Positions 52,195 to 60,202 are shown, numbered from the stretch's first letter. The stretch: 64,000 nucleotides of DNA from Phenylobacterium soli (GCF_003254475.1 NZ_QFYQ01000001.1:3252001-3316000), one strand, 5' to 3'. Notes: generated by a model not told the origin, from the letters alone. A program made the numbers and translations.

Positions 52195-52553
52195 GGAGCT
52201 CTCCGCGACGGCGAGGCCGAGCCCAGCAGGTTGGGACCGCGTCCCCCAAGAGACTCCTTTTTCCCAGGGCTGTCCACCACGTGCGCCCGTCGGCCGCCGA
52301 ATGGTGCGCGTTCCATTCGTGCGCCGCCAGCGTCGTCAACTCCGTCGGCATCCCAGGCACGCAGCGGCGGCTGCCAGCTATTTCCGAGCCTTAGGCCCAG
52401 GCCGCGCACAGCGTCTGTCCAAGGTGCGGCTTGGGCGAGGGCGAGACCGTCCCACGGAGGGCTTGTCTCGGTGGAACCTAATTCGCCACGGTTCCCTTAT
52501 GCCGCCAGCGGGAATGGTCTTTCATATGTCGCCCCCGCGGCTAAGGGCCTGCC
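52195..52553. other. intergenic stretch without a supported gene
   Basis: The overlapping frames here lack ribosome binding sites and protein-like sequence. GGAACC (52473-52478) and GGTTCC (52490-52495) make a short inverted repeat about 60 nt upstream of the response-regulator start and may be an operator. Nothing else was identified. Confidence 0.4.
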
Positions 52554-52925
52554 ATGCCCACCTCAACTATCGTTCTGATCGTTGAGGACGAAATCCTCAT
52601 CCAAGACCTTCTCGAAAGCGCCTTTACCGACGAAGGCTTCGAGGTCTATGTGCTCTCAAGCGGCGCCGAAGCGATGGCCTATTTGGATGGCTGCGCCAAT
52701 TTTCCGCGCGGGCTCGTCACCGACATCAATCTGGGAGCGGCGCCGGACGGATGGCAGATCGGGCGGCGCGTCCGCGAACTCAGCCCCACGACCCCAGTGA
52801 TCTACATGTCCGGGGACAGCGGACATGAATGGGGCCTCCACGGGGTGGCTGAGAGCCTGATGGTGCAGAAGCCCTTTCAGCCGACGCAAGTCGTATCGGC
52901 GATGCGCGCAATGCTGGAAGTGTAG
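52554..52925 (+). CDS. single-domain response regulator
   Basis: A 123-aa CheY-like receiver with no output domain. The acidic pocket is in VEDE, the phospho-acceptor is Asp57 in LVTDINLG, the switch is Ser86 in YMSGDSG and the conserved Lys106 is in VQKPFQP. The GADA-like loop after Asp57 (GAAPDGWQIGRRVRE) resembles the FAT-GUY/single-domain regulators that take phosphate from HWE and HisKA_2 kinases in alphaproteobacteria. Two such kinases are nearby (47108 and 56066), so it may be a shared phosphate acceptor. Confidence 0.9.
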   Translation: MPTSTIVLIVEDEILIQDLLESAFTDEGFEVYVLSSGAEAMAYLDGCANFPRGLVTDINLGAAPDGWQIGRRVRELSPTTPVIYMSGDSGHEWGLHGVAESLMVQKPFQPTQVVSAMRAMLEV

Positions 52926-53316
52926 AGAACATGCCTCGGCGCGGGCTTGGGCTGCAGCTTATGAAGGAGCGACGGCTTGGCGGCGGCGGCGTTGGTTAGA
53001 AGACCGTCGTCGCCTCCAGACAGTTGTATTGATGTGTTCGACCAGCCGCCGCGCCTCGGCCACCTCGATGCCAGCCCGAAGGCGCTTGGGCTGATGCAGA
53101 CCAATTTTTGCGCGGTCGGGCGTCCGCATCGACAGCACGCCGCCGGCGGCGGAGGAAAAAAGCGTCGCTGCGGGAGTAGGAACAGCGCTGGGCCAATGAA
53201 GACGGAACAGCCTCCACTCGGCCCCACAGCACCTGAAGCAACCGCCGCGACCCGGGGGTCGACTGTTGCCGGCCAACGTGGTGGCCCTTGGGGACACTCA
53301 GCTGTATGCTTGACCG
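52926..53316. other. intergenic or degenerate stretch
   Basis: Several frames are open on both strands, but none has a convincing ribosome binding site, start or protein-like composition. They are rich in Arg, Pro and Cys, as expected from non-coding GC-rich DNA. I see no promoter-like dyad. It may be the remains of decayed genes. Confidence 0.4.
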
Positions 53317-53517
53317 ATGGAAACGCACGCCGAAGTCGTTCAGCGCTGGCACGATTTGCGAGAGATGATGATCCAGCAACTCGACATGTTCGAAAGCGGC
53401 GCACTCATCCTGCGTTCGAACGGGGTGAACACTTCCGCAGAAGCCATGGCTGATCTCAGGCGCAGCATTCTCGAGTTCGACGCACTGATCGCGAAGGACG
53501 AGGCCGACAACCCTTGA
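53317..53517 (+). CDS. small hypothetical protein
   Basis: A 66-aa acidic helical protein (METHAEVVQRWHDLREMMIQ, then QLDMFESGALILRSNGVNTS and a final helix ILEFDALIAKDEA). This layout occurs in small uncharacterised alphaproteobacterial proteins. It lies within the accessory block and is not a recognised domain. Confidence 0.55.
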   Translation: METHAEVVQRWHDLREMMIQQLDMFESGALILRSNGVNTSAEAMADLRRSILEFDALIAKDEADNP

Positions 53518-53636
53518 CCGAGCGAATATGGCCGCGGTCAGCTTGGGCGGCCAGGTGCCCGTCAAGCTCCCCTCGATGGTAACGTGCTACTGTGGTCCGC
53601 CAATGAGCGCCGCTGACCGCCCGGGAGGCAACGACC

Positions 53637-54137
53637 ATGGATGCCCTGCGTCTGAGGCACGAATTGCACGATGAAGAGGCGAGGCTCCTGAGCGAACTGA
53701 GAACGCTCCGCCGAAGCCAGCGGGCCGCAGATCCGACCACCGTCAACACGATGCTCACGCCTGGCCAGCGCGTCGCCGATCTGGTCGCCGCCACTATGGG
53801 ATCATGGCGCTTCATCGTTATCCAGTCGGTATTGCTGGTCCTTTGGGTGACCCTGAACATCACCGCGTATGTGCGCCACTGGGACCCCTACCCGTTCATC
53901 CTGCTGAACCTCGCGCTTTCATTCCAGGCCGCCTACGCAGCTCCATTCATCATGATGAGTCAGAACCGCCAGCAGGACGTCGACCGGCGGGAAGCGGCGA
54001 ACGACTACCACATCAACGTGAAGGCGGAGCTGGAGATCGAACTCCTCCACGAGAAGATCGACCAGCTTCGCGACAAGGAGGTTCTCGCGCTGACCCAGGC
54101 CGTCCAGAGTCTGGTGGGTCTTCTTCAAAAGTCGTGA
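53637..54137 (+). CDS. DUF1003-family membrane protein, copy 1
   Basis: A 166-aa DUF1003 protein. A charged N-terminal helix is followed by GQRVADLVAATMGSWRFIVIQ, two membrane helices (about residues 58-75 and 85-108, with WDPYPFILLNLALSFQAAYAAP) and the signature MMSQNRQQDVDRREAANDY. A C-terminal coiled helix closes it. The function is unknown. A paralogue of identical length lies at 57804. The DNA similarity begins about 60 nt upstream and continues through a 101-nt leader to the next gene, so a whole module was duplicated. Confidence 0.9.
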   Translation: MDALRLRHELHDEEARLLSELRTLRRSQRAADPTTVNTMLTPGQRVADLVAATMGSWRFIVIQSVLLVLWVTLNITAYVRHWDPYPFILLNLALSFQAAYAAPFIMMSQNRQQDVDRREAANDYHINVKAELEIELLHEKIDQLRDKEVLALTQAVQSLVGLLQKS

Positions 54138-54224
54138 TCCCGTCCCTGGAATTCGTGCGGATTTTCGCGAGAGAATTTGTAAGATTTATCGGATTTTTCG
54201 GCTCCGATATGCTAATCTCAAGCC

Positions 54225-54325
54225 GATCAAGAGCGGCCGGATCGCCTCTCGGGTACAGAAAGGTACGCGCAGCGTAGCTCTGCACCGGATCCTGAAAGCT
54301 CATGTGATGAGCACGATTTCTCAAA
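54225..54325 (+). repeat. conserved 101-nt leader, copy 1
   Basis: This stretch from GATCAAGAG to the first codons of the next gene is repeated, with substitutions, at 58391-58491. The core CGCGCAGCGTAGCTCTG, then ACCGGATCCTGAAAGCTCA, differs at one base between the copies. The identity of non-coding DNA is higher than that of the adjoining genes, which suggests a conserved promoter or leader RNA. Confidence 0.75.
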
Positions 54326-54636
54326 ACATTCTTCTGTCGAAGACGCCTGATGACAGTTCACCACACGTCGCGGCGGAGCGCCCGCCAGCGACGGCAAGCA
54401 CTAGCGTCAGCGTCCCGCGCAAGAGCGGCTGCACGTTCCGTGTCCGGGAGACGGCCGGTGTCTGGCGCGTCTCGCGTGATGGCGCTCTCTACGGCGAATT
54501 CCTCACCCGCGGCGATGCAGTTCGCGGCGCTTGCTTCGGCGCGCGTTCAGAGGACAGCCGCGGCCGCGGGGCCGAGGTGCTGGCTGCGCCGGGGGATCAG
54601 CGGGTTCCCCACTATGAACCCCATTTCGGCGAGTGA
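54307..54636 (+). CDS. small DUF2188-like protein, fused form
   Basis: A 109-aa protein. The first residues (MSTISQ) match the start of the gene at 58473. The rest (from about residue 37, KSGCTFRVRETAGVWRVSRDG and onward to PHYEPHFGE) matches the separate protein at 58811. So copy 1 looks like a fusion made by losing the middle of the two-gene arrangement seen in copy 2. The W-x-V-x-R-D and G-x-F-x-T/R-x-x-A pattern resembles the small DUF2188 fold. ATG at 54307 is used, as in copy 2, rather than the GTG just before. Confidence 0.7.
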   Translation: MSTISQNILLSKTPDDSSPHVAAERPPATASTSVSVPRKSGCTFRVRETAGVWRVSRDGALYGEFLTRGDAVRGACFGARSEDSRGRGAEVLAAPGDQRVPHYEPHFGE

Positions 54637-54687
54637 GCTTGCCGCGCCAGGCGGCTGGCTACGCCGCATGTATTGGAGTTCGACACC

Positions 54688-54885
54688 ATGAGTCCATCGC
54701 CCGTTGAAAGGTTCGCGCCAGGCGCCGTTGAGCCCCGCCGCACCCCCGCGCCGCCATCGGAGAATGCTTCCACCGAGCGGTGGGAGGATGAAGGCGGGGC
54801 CAGCGCTCGCCCCGGCAAGACGCCGCGCGTCGTTCCGGCCCCCATCTCCGCTCCGGATCAATGCGCGGGGGCACGTAGGGCTTGA
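54688..54885 (+). CDS. small Pro-rich hypothetical protein
   Basis: A 65-aa Pro/Ala-rich frame with TTGGAG 9 nt before the ATG. No similarity or fold was recognised, and the composition could be chance in GC-rich DNA. It is listed because of the start context and its place 51 nt after the preceding gene. Confidence 0.3.
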   Translation: MSPSPVERFAPGAVEPRRTPAPPSENASTERWEDEGGASARPGKTPRVVPAPISAPDQCAGARRA

Positions 54886-55096
54886 CCCCCGCCAAGGTGG
54901 CCTAACGCGGATTTCCCAATAGTCTGCATCGATCGCCGTAAGGCGGCGGAGACATTCGACATGCGGAGGCCTCGGACACTTGTCACTCACACGGGGCGAG
55001 CGCGTACAGCGATCTTGGCGATAGGATTGCGTCGCCGCCCAGTCCGAGGCGGCGGCCCGGCATACCGCCTCTTGGAAACATCAAAGGAGAGCTGAA

Positions 55097-55357
55097 ATGT
55101 CGATCATAGGGTGGATCGTTCTGGGTCTCATCGCGGGCTTCATCGCCAGCAAACTCGTCAACAAGACCGGCTCGGGTCTGGTCACGGACATCGTGCTGGG
55201 GGTCGTGGGCGCGTTCGTGGGCGGTTTCGTCTTCACGCGCTTCTTCGGCGCCGCCGGCGTCACCGGCTTCAACCTCTACAGCATGTTCGTGGCTGTGGCG
55301 GGCGCGGTCGTGGTGCTCGTTCTGTACCATCTGCTGTTCGGACGCCGTGCGCTCTGA
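55097..55357 (+). CDS. GlsB/YeaQ/YmgE-family membrane protein
   Basis: An 86-aa protein with three membrane helices and the glycine-zipper pattern of the transglycosylase-associated/GlsB family (IGWIVLGLIAGFIASKL and LGVVGAFVGGFVF). These small proteins are commonly induced by general stress. AAAGGAGAG precedes the ATG. The DUF2147-like gene overlaps its 3' end. Confidence 0.92.
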   Translation: MSIIGWIVLGLIAGFIASKLVNKTGSGLVTDIVLGVVGAFVGGFVFTRFFGAAGVTGFNLYSMFVAVAGAVVVLVLYHLLFGRRAL

Positions 55358-55892
55358 GCCCATCGCGACGACGGCGCTGGTCTCAGGCCCAGCAGGAGGA
55401 CGGCGTCCGCGCCGGCGCGGCCGACCGAGAACTACGGGCCGCATCGCCGTTGTCGTCGCCGCGATCGCCCTTCCCCCCGGGCCGCGCGCCATGTCCCAGC
55501 CGGCCGTGCCGCAGGGCGTGTGGCTGATGGACGGCAGGGTGGCAGTGCAGATCTTCGAGTGCGAGGGCCTGATGTGCGGTCGGGTCGTCTGGCTGCGGGT
55601 CCCGCGCGATCCCCAAGGCCAGTTCAACCTCGACAAGAAGAATCCCGTTCCGGCACTGCGGCGGCGTAAACTCTGCGGACTGACCATCCTCTGGGGGTTG
55701 CGCCCCACGGGCTCCAATCACTGGGTCGACGGCTGGTTCTACAATCCGGACGACGGCAAGAGCTACAGTGTCAAGGCGGACCTCCAGTCCGACGACGTCA
55801 TAGTTGCGCGCATCTACGCGGGTGTCCCGATTTTCGGCAGAACCAAGACCCTGGCCCGGGTTGCGCACGAAACCTCGGATGGATGGTGCTGA
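55347..55892 (+). CDS. DUF2147-family exported protein
   Basis: A frame of 181 aa starting at GTG inside the end of the GlsB-like gene. The first 50 residues hold an Arg-rich stretch and a short hydrophobic run (IAVVVAAIALPPGPRA) that could be a signal sequence. The rest is a DUF2147 domain: GVWLMDGRVAVQIFECEGLMCGRVVWLR, LCGLTILWGLRPTG, WVDGWFYNPDDGKSY. Members are periplasmic and of unknown role. The true start is uncertain, because the N-terminus overlaps another gene. Confidence 0.8.
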   Translation: MRSEPIATTALVSGPAGGRRPRRRGRPRTTGRIAVVVAAIALPPGPRAMSQPAVPQGVWLMDGRVAVQIFECEGLMCGRVVWLRVPRDPQGQFNLDKKNPVPALRRRKLCGLTILWGLRPTGSNHWVDGWFYNPDDGKSYSVKADLQSDDVIVARIYAGVPIFGRTKTLARVAHETSDGWC

Positions 55893-56065
55893 CCTGAGTC
55901 AGAGGCGAGACCCGTCGCATTCGTTTCGCATCGTCATACACGGCTCAAAAGCGCGCCGCGACGCCTGAGGCGTGCTAAGGTGACTATGAGCTTGGAGCGC
56001 CTACCATCTGAGTTCTCCCGGGTAAGTCTTTCATTTCGAGAGACTCCGGATGTGAAGGGACAGCC

Positions 56066-57139
56066 ATGGCTGCCCGCACCATTCTTGATCCGGATACCGG
56101 CCTCGCCCTGGCCTTGGCCGTCGTAGGCTCCTCGACTTCGCCGCTCGTCCTCCTCGACGGCGACTTCAACATCGTGGCGGCGAGCGTATCCTTCTTCGAC
56201 GCTTTCCAGCTTGCTCGCGGCGACGCCGAGGGTCGCTCCCTCTTCGACCTGAGCTCAGGCGAATGGAATGTCCCTCAGTTGCGGGCGTTGCTGAAGGCGA
56301 CGGCCGCCGGAGACGCTCGGGTCGAGGCCTATGAGATGGACCTGACGGGGGACCGGGTCGAACCGCGACACCTGGTGGTCAATGCCCGGAAACTCGACTA
56401 TGGCGACCCAGAGCACGTACGGCTCCTGCTCTCCGTGACCGACGTCACCGACGCGCGACTTGCCGACAAGCTGAAGGATGACCTGCTGCGGGAAAAGGCC
56501 ATCCTGCTTCAGGAGATCCAGCACCGGGTCGCCAACAGCCTGCAGATCATCGCCAGTGTGATCCTCCAGAGCGCGCGCCACGCGCAGTCGGAAGAAGCTC
56601 GGAGCTATCTCAGGGACGCCCACAGCCGGGTCATGTCGGTCGCTACTCTGCAGCAGCAGTTGGCCGCATCGCGCCTGGGCGACGTCGACCTTCGCCCCTA
56701 TTTCACGCAGCTTTGCGAAAGCATCGGCGCCTCGATGATCCGCGATCGCGACCGATTGACCCTGGAGGTCAATGCCGACGCCAGCCCCGTTCCCGCGCAG
56801 ACCTCCGTGAGTCTTGGGCTAATCGTCACCGAACTCGTGATCAACTCGCTGAAACACGCCTTTCCCGGCGATCGCCGAGGCAGGATCGTGGTGGAATACC
56901 ACGCGCACGGCCCGAACTGGGAATTGGCGGTCACGGACAACGGCATCGGGATGCCCAAGGACGCGGCGAGCGCCTCCCCGGGACTTGGGACCGGCATCAT
57001 AGCGGCACTGGCAACCCAGCTGCGCGCTCGTGTTCAGGTCACCGACGCGCACCCCGGCACAACCGTGTCGCTTATTCATGGCCAGTGGGCTTCAGTCCAG
57101 GCCGAGCGGCGAGAGGTATTGGGGGAGGCTCGCTCGTAG
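56066..57139 (+). CDS. PAS HisKA_2-type sensor kinase
   Basis: A 357-aa soluble kinase. A PAS domain (about residues 22-130) is followed by the HisKA_2 dimerisation helix LLQEIQHRVANSLQIIASVI with phosphoacceptor His153. The ATPase domain has N box TELVINSLKHAFPG and G1 VTDNGIGMP. It lacks the HWE residues, so it belongs to HisKA_2, the group that in alphaproteobacteria often feeds the general stress response. AAGGGACAG precedes the ATG. The nearest receiver is the single-domain regulator at 52554. Confidence 0.9.
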   Translation: MAARTILDPDTGLALALAVVGSSTSPLVLLDGDFNIVAASVSFFDAFQLARGDAEGRSLFDLSSGEWNVPQLRALLKATAAGDARVEAYEMDLTGDRVEPRHLVVNARKLDYGDPEHVRLLLSVTDVTDARLADKLKDDLLREKAILLQEIQHRVANSLQIIASVILQSARHAQSEEARSYLRDAHSRVMSVATLQQQLAASRLGDVDLRPYFTQLCESIGASMIRDRDRLTLEVNADASPVPAQTSVSLGLIVTELVINSLKHAFPGDRRGRIVVEYHAHGPNWELAVTDNGIGMPKDAASASPGLGTGIIAALATQLRARVQVTDAHPGTTVSLIHGQWASVQAERREVLGEARS

Positions 57140-57220
57140 GTGGCGCGCAGCGCGCACGCGCCATCCGCGGGCCGAGTTGGAGCCGCGACTGAGGGACGTG
57201 ATGTTCCCGAGGAGGTCAGA

Positions 57221-57694
57221 ATGCCCGTTGAAAACACCGACCTGGAGCGCCGGGTTCTGGCGCATGAGCAGATCCTGCAAGCCCTCATGGCTCAGCTGGC
57301 GGAAGGCCAGCCCGGCCTTCTGGACCGAATGCACGAGCGTTTCGCCAGCGCGCGGCGTGGCGCCCACGAACACGACTACGTCGAAACCGCCGACTACGCA
57401 GAAGCCTTCCTGCACGAGGTGATGCGGCTCGGGCGCGTCCAAGACGCGAAATCCGCCAATCGGCCCTCAGTCACGCCCCAGAAGACCACGCCAGCCGCGA
57501 AAGCCAACAATCCCGACCCGCCCGTGGTGATCCGCGCCGCGCCGGTCGGAGGCGTCTGGCGCGTTACGCGCGACCACGTGTTCCTTGGAGACTATCTGGC
57601 GGAAGGTCCGGCCCGGGACGCCGCCGCAAAGGCGGTGCGCGAGATCGAAAGTCAGGGCGGTCGAGCGGAGCTGGTCTTCGAGGCGCCCCGGTAG
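57221..57694 (+). CDS. two-domain small protein (helical domain plus DUF2188-like)
   Basis: A 157-aa protein built from two pieces seen separately nearby. The N-terminus (TDLERRVLAHEQILQALMAQLA) resembles the helical domain of the genes at 51481 and 60467. The C-terminus (VWRVTRDHVFLGDYLAEGPA) resembles the DUF2188-like domain of the genes at 54307 and 58811. GGAGG lies 5 nt before the ATG. No function is known; the fusion suggests the two domains act together. Confidence 0.7.
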   Translation: MPVENTDLERRVLAHEQILQALMAQLAEGQPGLLDRMHERFASARRGAHEHDYVETADYAEAFLHEVMRLGRVQDAKSANRPSVTPQKTTPAAKANNPDPPVVIRAAPVGGVWRVTRDHVFLGDYLAEGPARDAAAKAVREIESQGGRAELVFEAPR

Positions 57695-57803
57695 ACGCGG
57701 CTCGCCTGGCGCGGATCGGCGGTAGGAGCCGCTCGTCTGCCAGATGGTAAGGTGCGGCTGGCGTCATCCGCAGGCGCCTGAGACCTACCGTAAGGCGAAC
57801 ATC

Positions 57804-58304
57804 ATGGGCGCGCTGCATCTGAGGCATGAACTGCACGACGAAGAAGCCAGGCTGCTGGCCGAGCTGAGAGCCCTGCGCAGAAGTCAGCGCGCCCTTGCGC
57901 CAAACGCCCTCGTCGCGCCGCTTACGTCTGGCCAGCGAATCGCCGACCTGGTCGCAGCGACCATGGGGTCCTGCTGCTTCATCGTCATCCAATCGGCCTC
58001 GCTCGTCTTGTGGGTGACCTTGAACATCACCGCCTATATCCAGCACTGGGACCCCTACCCCTTCATCCTGCTGAACCTCGCGCTCTCGTTCCAGGCCGCC
58101 TACGCGGCTCCCTTCATCATGATGAGCCAGAACCGTCAGCAGGACGTCGACCGCCGGGAAGCGGCGAACGACTATCGCATCAACATCAAGGCCGAGCTCG
58201 AGATCGAGCTTCTCCACGACAAAATCGACCAACTCCGAGAGAAGGAGGTCCTCGCGCTGACGCAAGCCGCGCAGGGGCTGACGGTCCTGCTGCAAAAACA
58301 GTGA
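57804..58304 (+). CDS. DUF1003-family membrane protein, copy 2
   Basis: A 166-aa paralogue of the protein at 53637 with the same length and near-identical core (YPFILLNLALSFQAAYAAPF and MMSQNRQQDVDRREAANDY). Differences lie mainly at residues 30-45 and the C-terminus. The ATG at 57804 is used because it matches copy 1 exactly. It is followed by the second copy of the 101-nt leader. Confidence 0.9.
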   Translation: MGALHLRHELHDEEARLLAELRALRRSQRALAPNALVAPLTSGQRIADLVAATMGSCCFIVIQSASLVLWVTLNITAYIQHWDPYPFILLNLALSFQAAYAAPFIMMSQNRQQDVDRREAANDYRINIKAELEIELLHDKIDQLREKEVLALTQAAQGLTVLLQKQ

Positions 58305-58390
58305 ATAGTTCCGACCACGTCCGGATTACCTCAAAAATATATTCTACAATTCTGGGCGATCATTCAGCGTCGATCTGCTATAATAAAAAA

Positions 58391-58491
58391 GATCAAGAGT
58401 GGCCAACCGCCCCTCAGGGACAGCAAGCTGCGCGCAGCGTAGCTCTGTACCGGATCCTGAAAGCTCACTCCGATGAGCACGATCTCTCAAA
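58391..58491 (+). repeat. conserved 101-nt leader, copy 2
   Basis: This is the partner of 54225-54325, with the same length and order. It follows an AT-rich run (for example TATAATAAAAAA at 58379-58390) that is unusual in this genome and may include a promoter. The CGCGCAGCGTAGCTCTG core and the CCGGATCCTGAAAGCTCA end are kept. Confidence 0.75.
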
Positions 58492-58814
58492 GAATCCATC
58501 GCTCACAGATGCCCGGCTATTGGGCAGTGGAAATCCGGCAGAGCGAGGCTGCCGGCCCCGGAAAGCAGTACCTGTGCCAGGCGCAGGACGATCCCTCGGC
58601 CGCCGCGATCGCCGGACGCCTGATGGGCTCCGCGCTCAGCGTCCACGGTTTCAGCTACTACTGGATCGACAAGGGCCGACTTGAGGGGAGCAGGGCGACG
58701 CTGCCTCTGCTCGGCGAGCACCAAATGGTCGCCGATCCGGCGGAATGGGCGGAACTGATGGCGGCTCACGATGCCTCGGAACGCGCCACGGTGGCCGAAC
58801 GAGGTGGCGCGTGA
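58473..58814 (+). CDS. small hypothetical protein beginning MSTISQ
   Basis: A 113-aa soluble protein (GYWAVEIRQSEAAGPGKQYL and HGFSYYWIDKGRLEGS) that I do not recognise. Only its first residues and leader DNA have a match, at 54307. Its stop overlaps the GTG of the next gene (GTGA), showing coupling. In copy 1 of the module this gene is missing and its start is joined to the next gene. Confidence 0.65.
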   Translation: MSTISQRIHRSQMPGYWAVEIRQSEAAGPGKQYLCQAQDDPSAAAIAGRLMGSALSVHGFSYYWIDKGRLEGSRATLPLLGEHQMVADPAEWAELMAAHDASERATVAERGGA

Positions 58815-59047
58815 ACGTCGCCCGCCCCCGCAGAGCGGGATGCACATTTCGGGTCCTTCAGACATCCGCGAAATGGCAGGTCTCGCGCGACGATAGGTTC
58901 TATGGCGAATTCCACACGCGCGGCGACGCTGTGCGTGCCGCCTGCTTCGGCGCTCGAAATCAGGATCGGCACGGCGGCGGATCGAAGGTGCTGATAACGC
59001 CAGGAGACCAACGCGTACCACACTATGAGCCGCATTTCGGCGAGTGA
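58811..59047 (+). CDS. small DUF2188-like protein
   Basis: A 78-aa protein starting at GTG and overlapping the previous stop. The sequence GCTFRVLQTSAKWQVSRDD, then FYGEFHTRGDAVRAACFGAR and PHYEPHFGE is about 65% identical to the C-terminal part of the product at 54307. It resembles the small DUF2188 fold. The function is unknown. Confidence 0.7.
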   Translation: MNVARPRRAGCTFRVLQTSAKWQVSRDDRFYGEFHTRGDAVRAACFGARNQDRHGGGSKVLITPGDQRVPHYEPHFGE

Positions 59048-59146
59048 GTTTGCGTCCCACCGGCTGAATTCGACCCGACGCGCCGGGTCGGCGAAATGGC
59101 CCTGCCAAGTTGCAGCGGCCCCTTCGCCGACTAGATCACCGAACGC

Positions 59147-59293
59147 TCAGGCTCTGCGACTCACGCGCGCGCTGACCTTTGCGCCGCGCCCCTCAGGCGC
59201 CTGGAAGATGGAGCGGACAGCCGCCGGCGCCTTCGGCTTCGCCTGCTTGGGCTTTCGCGCTTCCCGGTTCGATCGCATCTGCCCTTTGGCCAT
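59147..59293 (-). CDS. small basic MAKGQ-type protein
   Basis: A 48-aa protein beginning MAKGQMRSNREARKPKQAKP. This Lys/Arg-rich start is a pattern common among tiny uncharacterised alphaproteobacterial proteins. AGGAG lies 8 nt before the ATG at 59293. It is the last gene of a five-gene minus-strand operon, 4 nt after the preceding stop. Such proteins may bind nucleic acid; that is inferred only from charge. Confidence 0.7.
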   Translation of the reverse strand: MAKGQMRSNREARKPKQAKPKAPAAVRSIFQAPEGRGAKVSARVSRRA

Positions 59294-59297
59294 GGAC

Positions 59298-59681
59298 TCA
59301 CTCCTTCTTCTGATCGACGGCGGCTTTGCTGAAGGCAAAGCCGAGCAGGACGTCGTCACGCTGGGCGCCGGGCCGCGCGGGATCACAGAAGCCGATCAGC
59401 AGCCGGTCAGGCGTATCGTCCAAGCAGGTGGCGCGATCGTCGCTCCAGCCCGTCGCCGTCTCATGGCTTGATCGGATCTCCAGGCGACAGTCCATCGCCT
59501 GCGGCGGGATCTCGACCCGCTGGTCGAGGTCCCGGCCGCCGATGTGGGAGCCGTAGGCCAGGCGCGGCGCGGCATTGGAGGCGTCGAACACGCGAACGTC
59601 CCAGCGATGATGACCGCTTTCTGGACGGGCGGTGGCGCTGAAGCGGGCGGAAGCGCCCGCGGGCAAGTTCAGGTGATGCAT
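59298..59681 (-). CDS. hypothetical protein
   Basis: A 127-aa beta-rich looking protein (HHLNLPAGASARFSATARPE, HHRWDVRVFDASNAAPRLAY, DRLLIGFCDPARPGAQRDDV). It has no signal peptide or membrane helix and was not recognised. Its start overlaps the end of the preceding gene by 13 nt, and the next gene starts 4 nt after its stop, so it is part of the small-gene operon. Confidence 0.6.
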   Translation of the reverse strand: MHHLNLPAGASARFSATARPESGHHRWDVRVFDASNAAPRLAYGSHIGGRDLDQRVEIPPQAMDCRLEIRSSHETATGWSDDRATCLDDTPDRLLIGFCDPARPGAQRDDVLLGFAFSKAAVDQKKE

Positions 59682-59917
59682 GGAGATGTCTCCGGAGACT
59701 GCGCCGACCTACGCGCCGCGGCCTGGGCAAGCAGCCGCACGGCCACAGCCTGGAGGTGGGACGTTCGCTGATCCTCGAAGACGGCGAGGTCCAGCCACAC
59801 AGAAGCGGCGAACTGATGCCTCAACCGTACTTGAGGCAGAGGGCTGGCCGCGGCCGCCGCGAAAGACTGCGCAGCGCGCCCAAGATATTCGGGGGCCAGG
59901 ATCCTGCTCTTGATCAT
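59669..59917 (-). CDS. small helical hypothetical protein
   Basis: An 82-aa Ala/Arg/Leu-rich protein (MIKSRILAPEYLGRAAQSFA and onward), all-helical in appearance. It resembles the short ALA-type helical proteins frequent in alphaproteobacteria near stress genes. It starts 4 nt after the stop of the coiled-coil gene and overlaps the next gene by 13 nt. Confidence 0.55.
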   Translation of the reverse strand: MIKSRILAPEYLGRAAQSFAAAAASPLPQVRLRHQFAASVWLDLAVFEDQRTSHLQAVAVRLLAQAAARRSAQSPETSPCIT

Positions 59918-59921
59918 GGCC

Positions 59922-60110
59922 CTACCGCCTCGCGTTCGAAGCGCTCGGAGACACAGAGGGCGTGCCGCCGGAAATCAGCCGTTCCACCCTCTGCCAAAGC
60001 AGGTCGAACTGCGCCCTGGCGGACATGAGGTCGCACTGCAGCTGGGCGTTCCGCCGCCGCAGGAGCGCGTTCTCTCGCTCGAGGTCGAATGGGCAGACGG
60101 GGGGGCTCAT
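59922..60110 (-). CDS. small coiled-coil protein
   Basis: A 62-aa protein with a heptad-like helix (DLERENALLRRRNAQLQCDL, then MSARAQFDLLWQRVERLI) and a Ser/Pro tail. It probably oligomerises. GGGAG lies upstream of the ATG at 60110. The frame is open much further, but the overlap with the 31-aa gene (ATGA) supports this start. Confidence 0.65.
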   Translation of the reverse strand: MSPPVCPFDLERENALLRRRNAQLQCDLMSARAQFDLLWQRVERLISGGTPSVSPSASNARR

Positions 60111-60202
60111 TTGCGCTCCCCGATGCCGATAGACGAACAGGCGAGCGCCAACGCCAAACCGCCGAAGGCGAGGGGTGTAACCGCTACGAAGAGCGTGGAC
60201 AT
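60107..60202 (-). CDS. 31-aa single-pass membrane microprotein
   Basis: The frame from ATG at 60202 reads MSTLFVAVTPLAFGGLALAL, then ACSSIGIGERK, and stops with TGA overlapping the next ATG (ATGA). It is almost all one hydrophobic helix with a short basic end. It is the first gene of a five-gene operon of tiny proteins. Its size is that of small membrane regulators or oxidase subunits, but I cannot assign it. Confidence 0.5.
   Translation of the reverse strand: MSTLFVAVTPLAFGGLALALACSSIGIGERK

Noticed and set aside
52473-52495. GGAACC...GGTTCC as a sigma-EcfG promoter for the response regulator
   Set aside because: The GGAAC has no CGTT at a 16-18 nt spacing; it is a short inverted repeat at most.
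52877-53565. Overlapping minus-strand frames in 52877-53565 as genes
   Set aside because: They lack ribosome binding sites, run against the plausible plus-strand gene at 53317 and have Arg/Pro/Cys-rich composition expected from chance.
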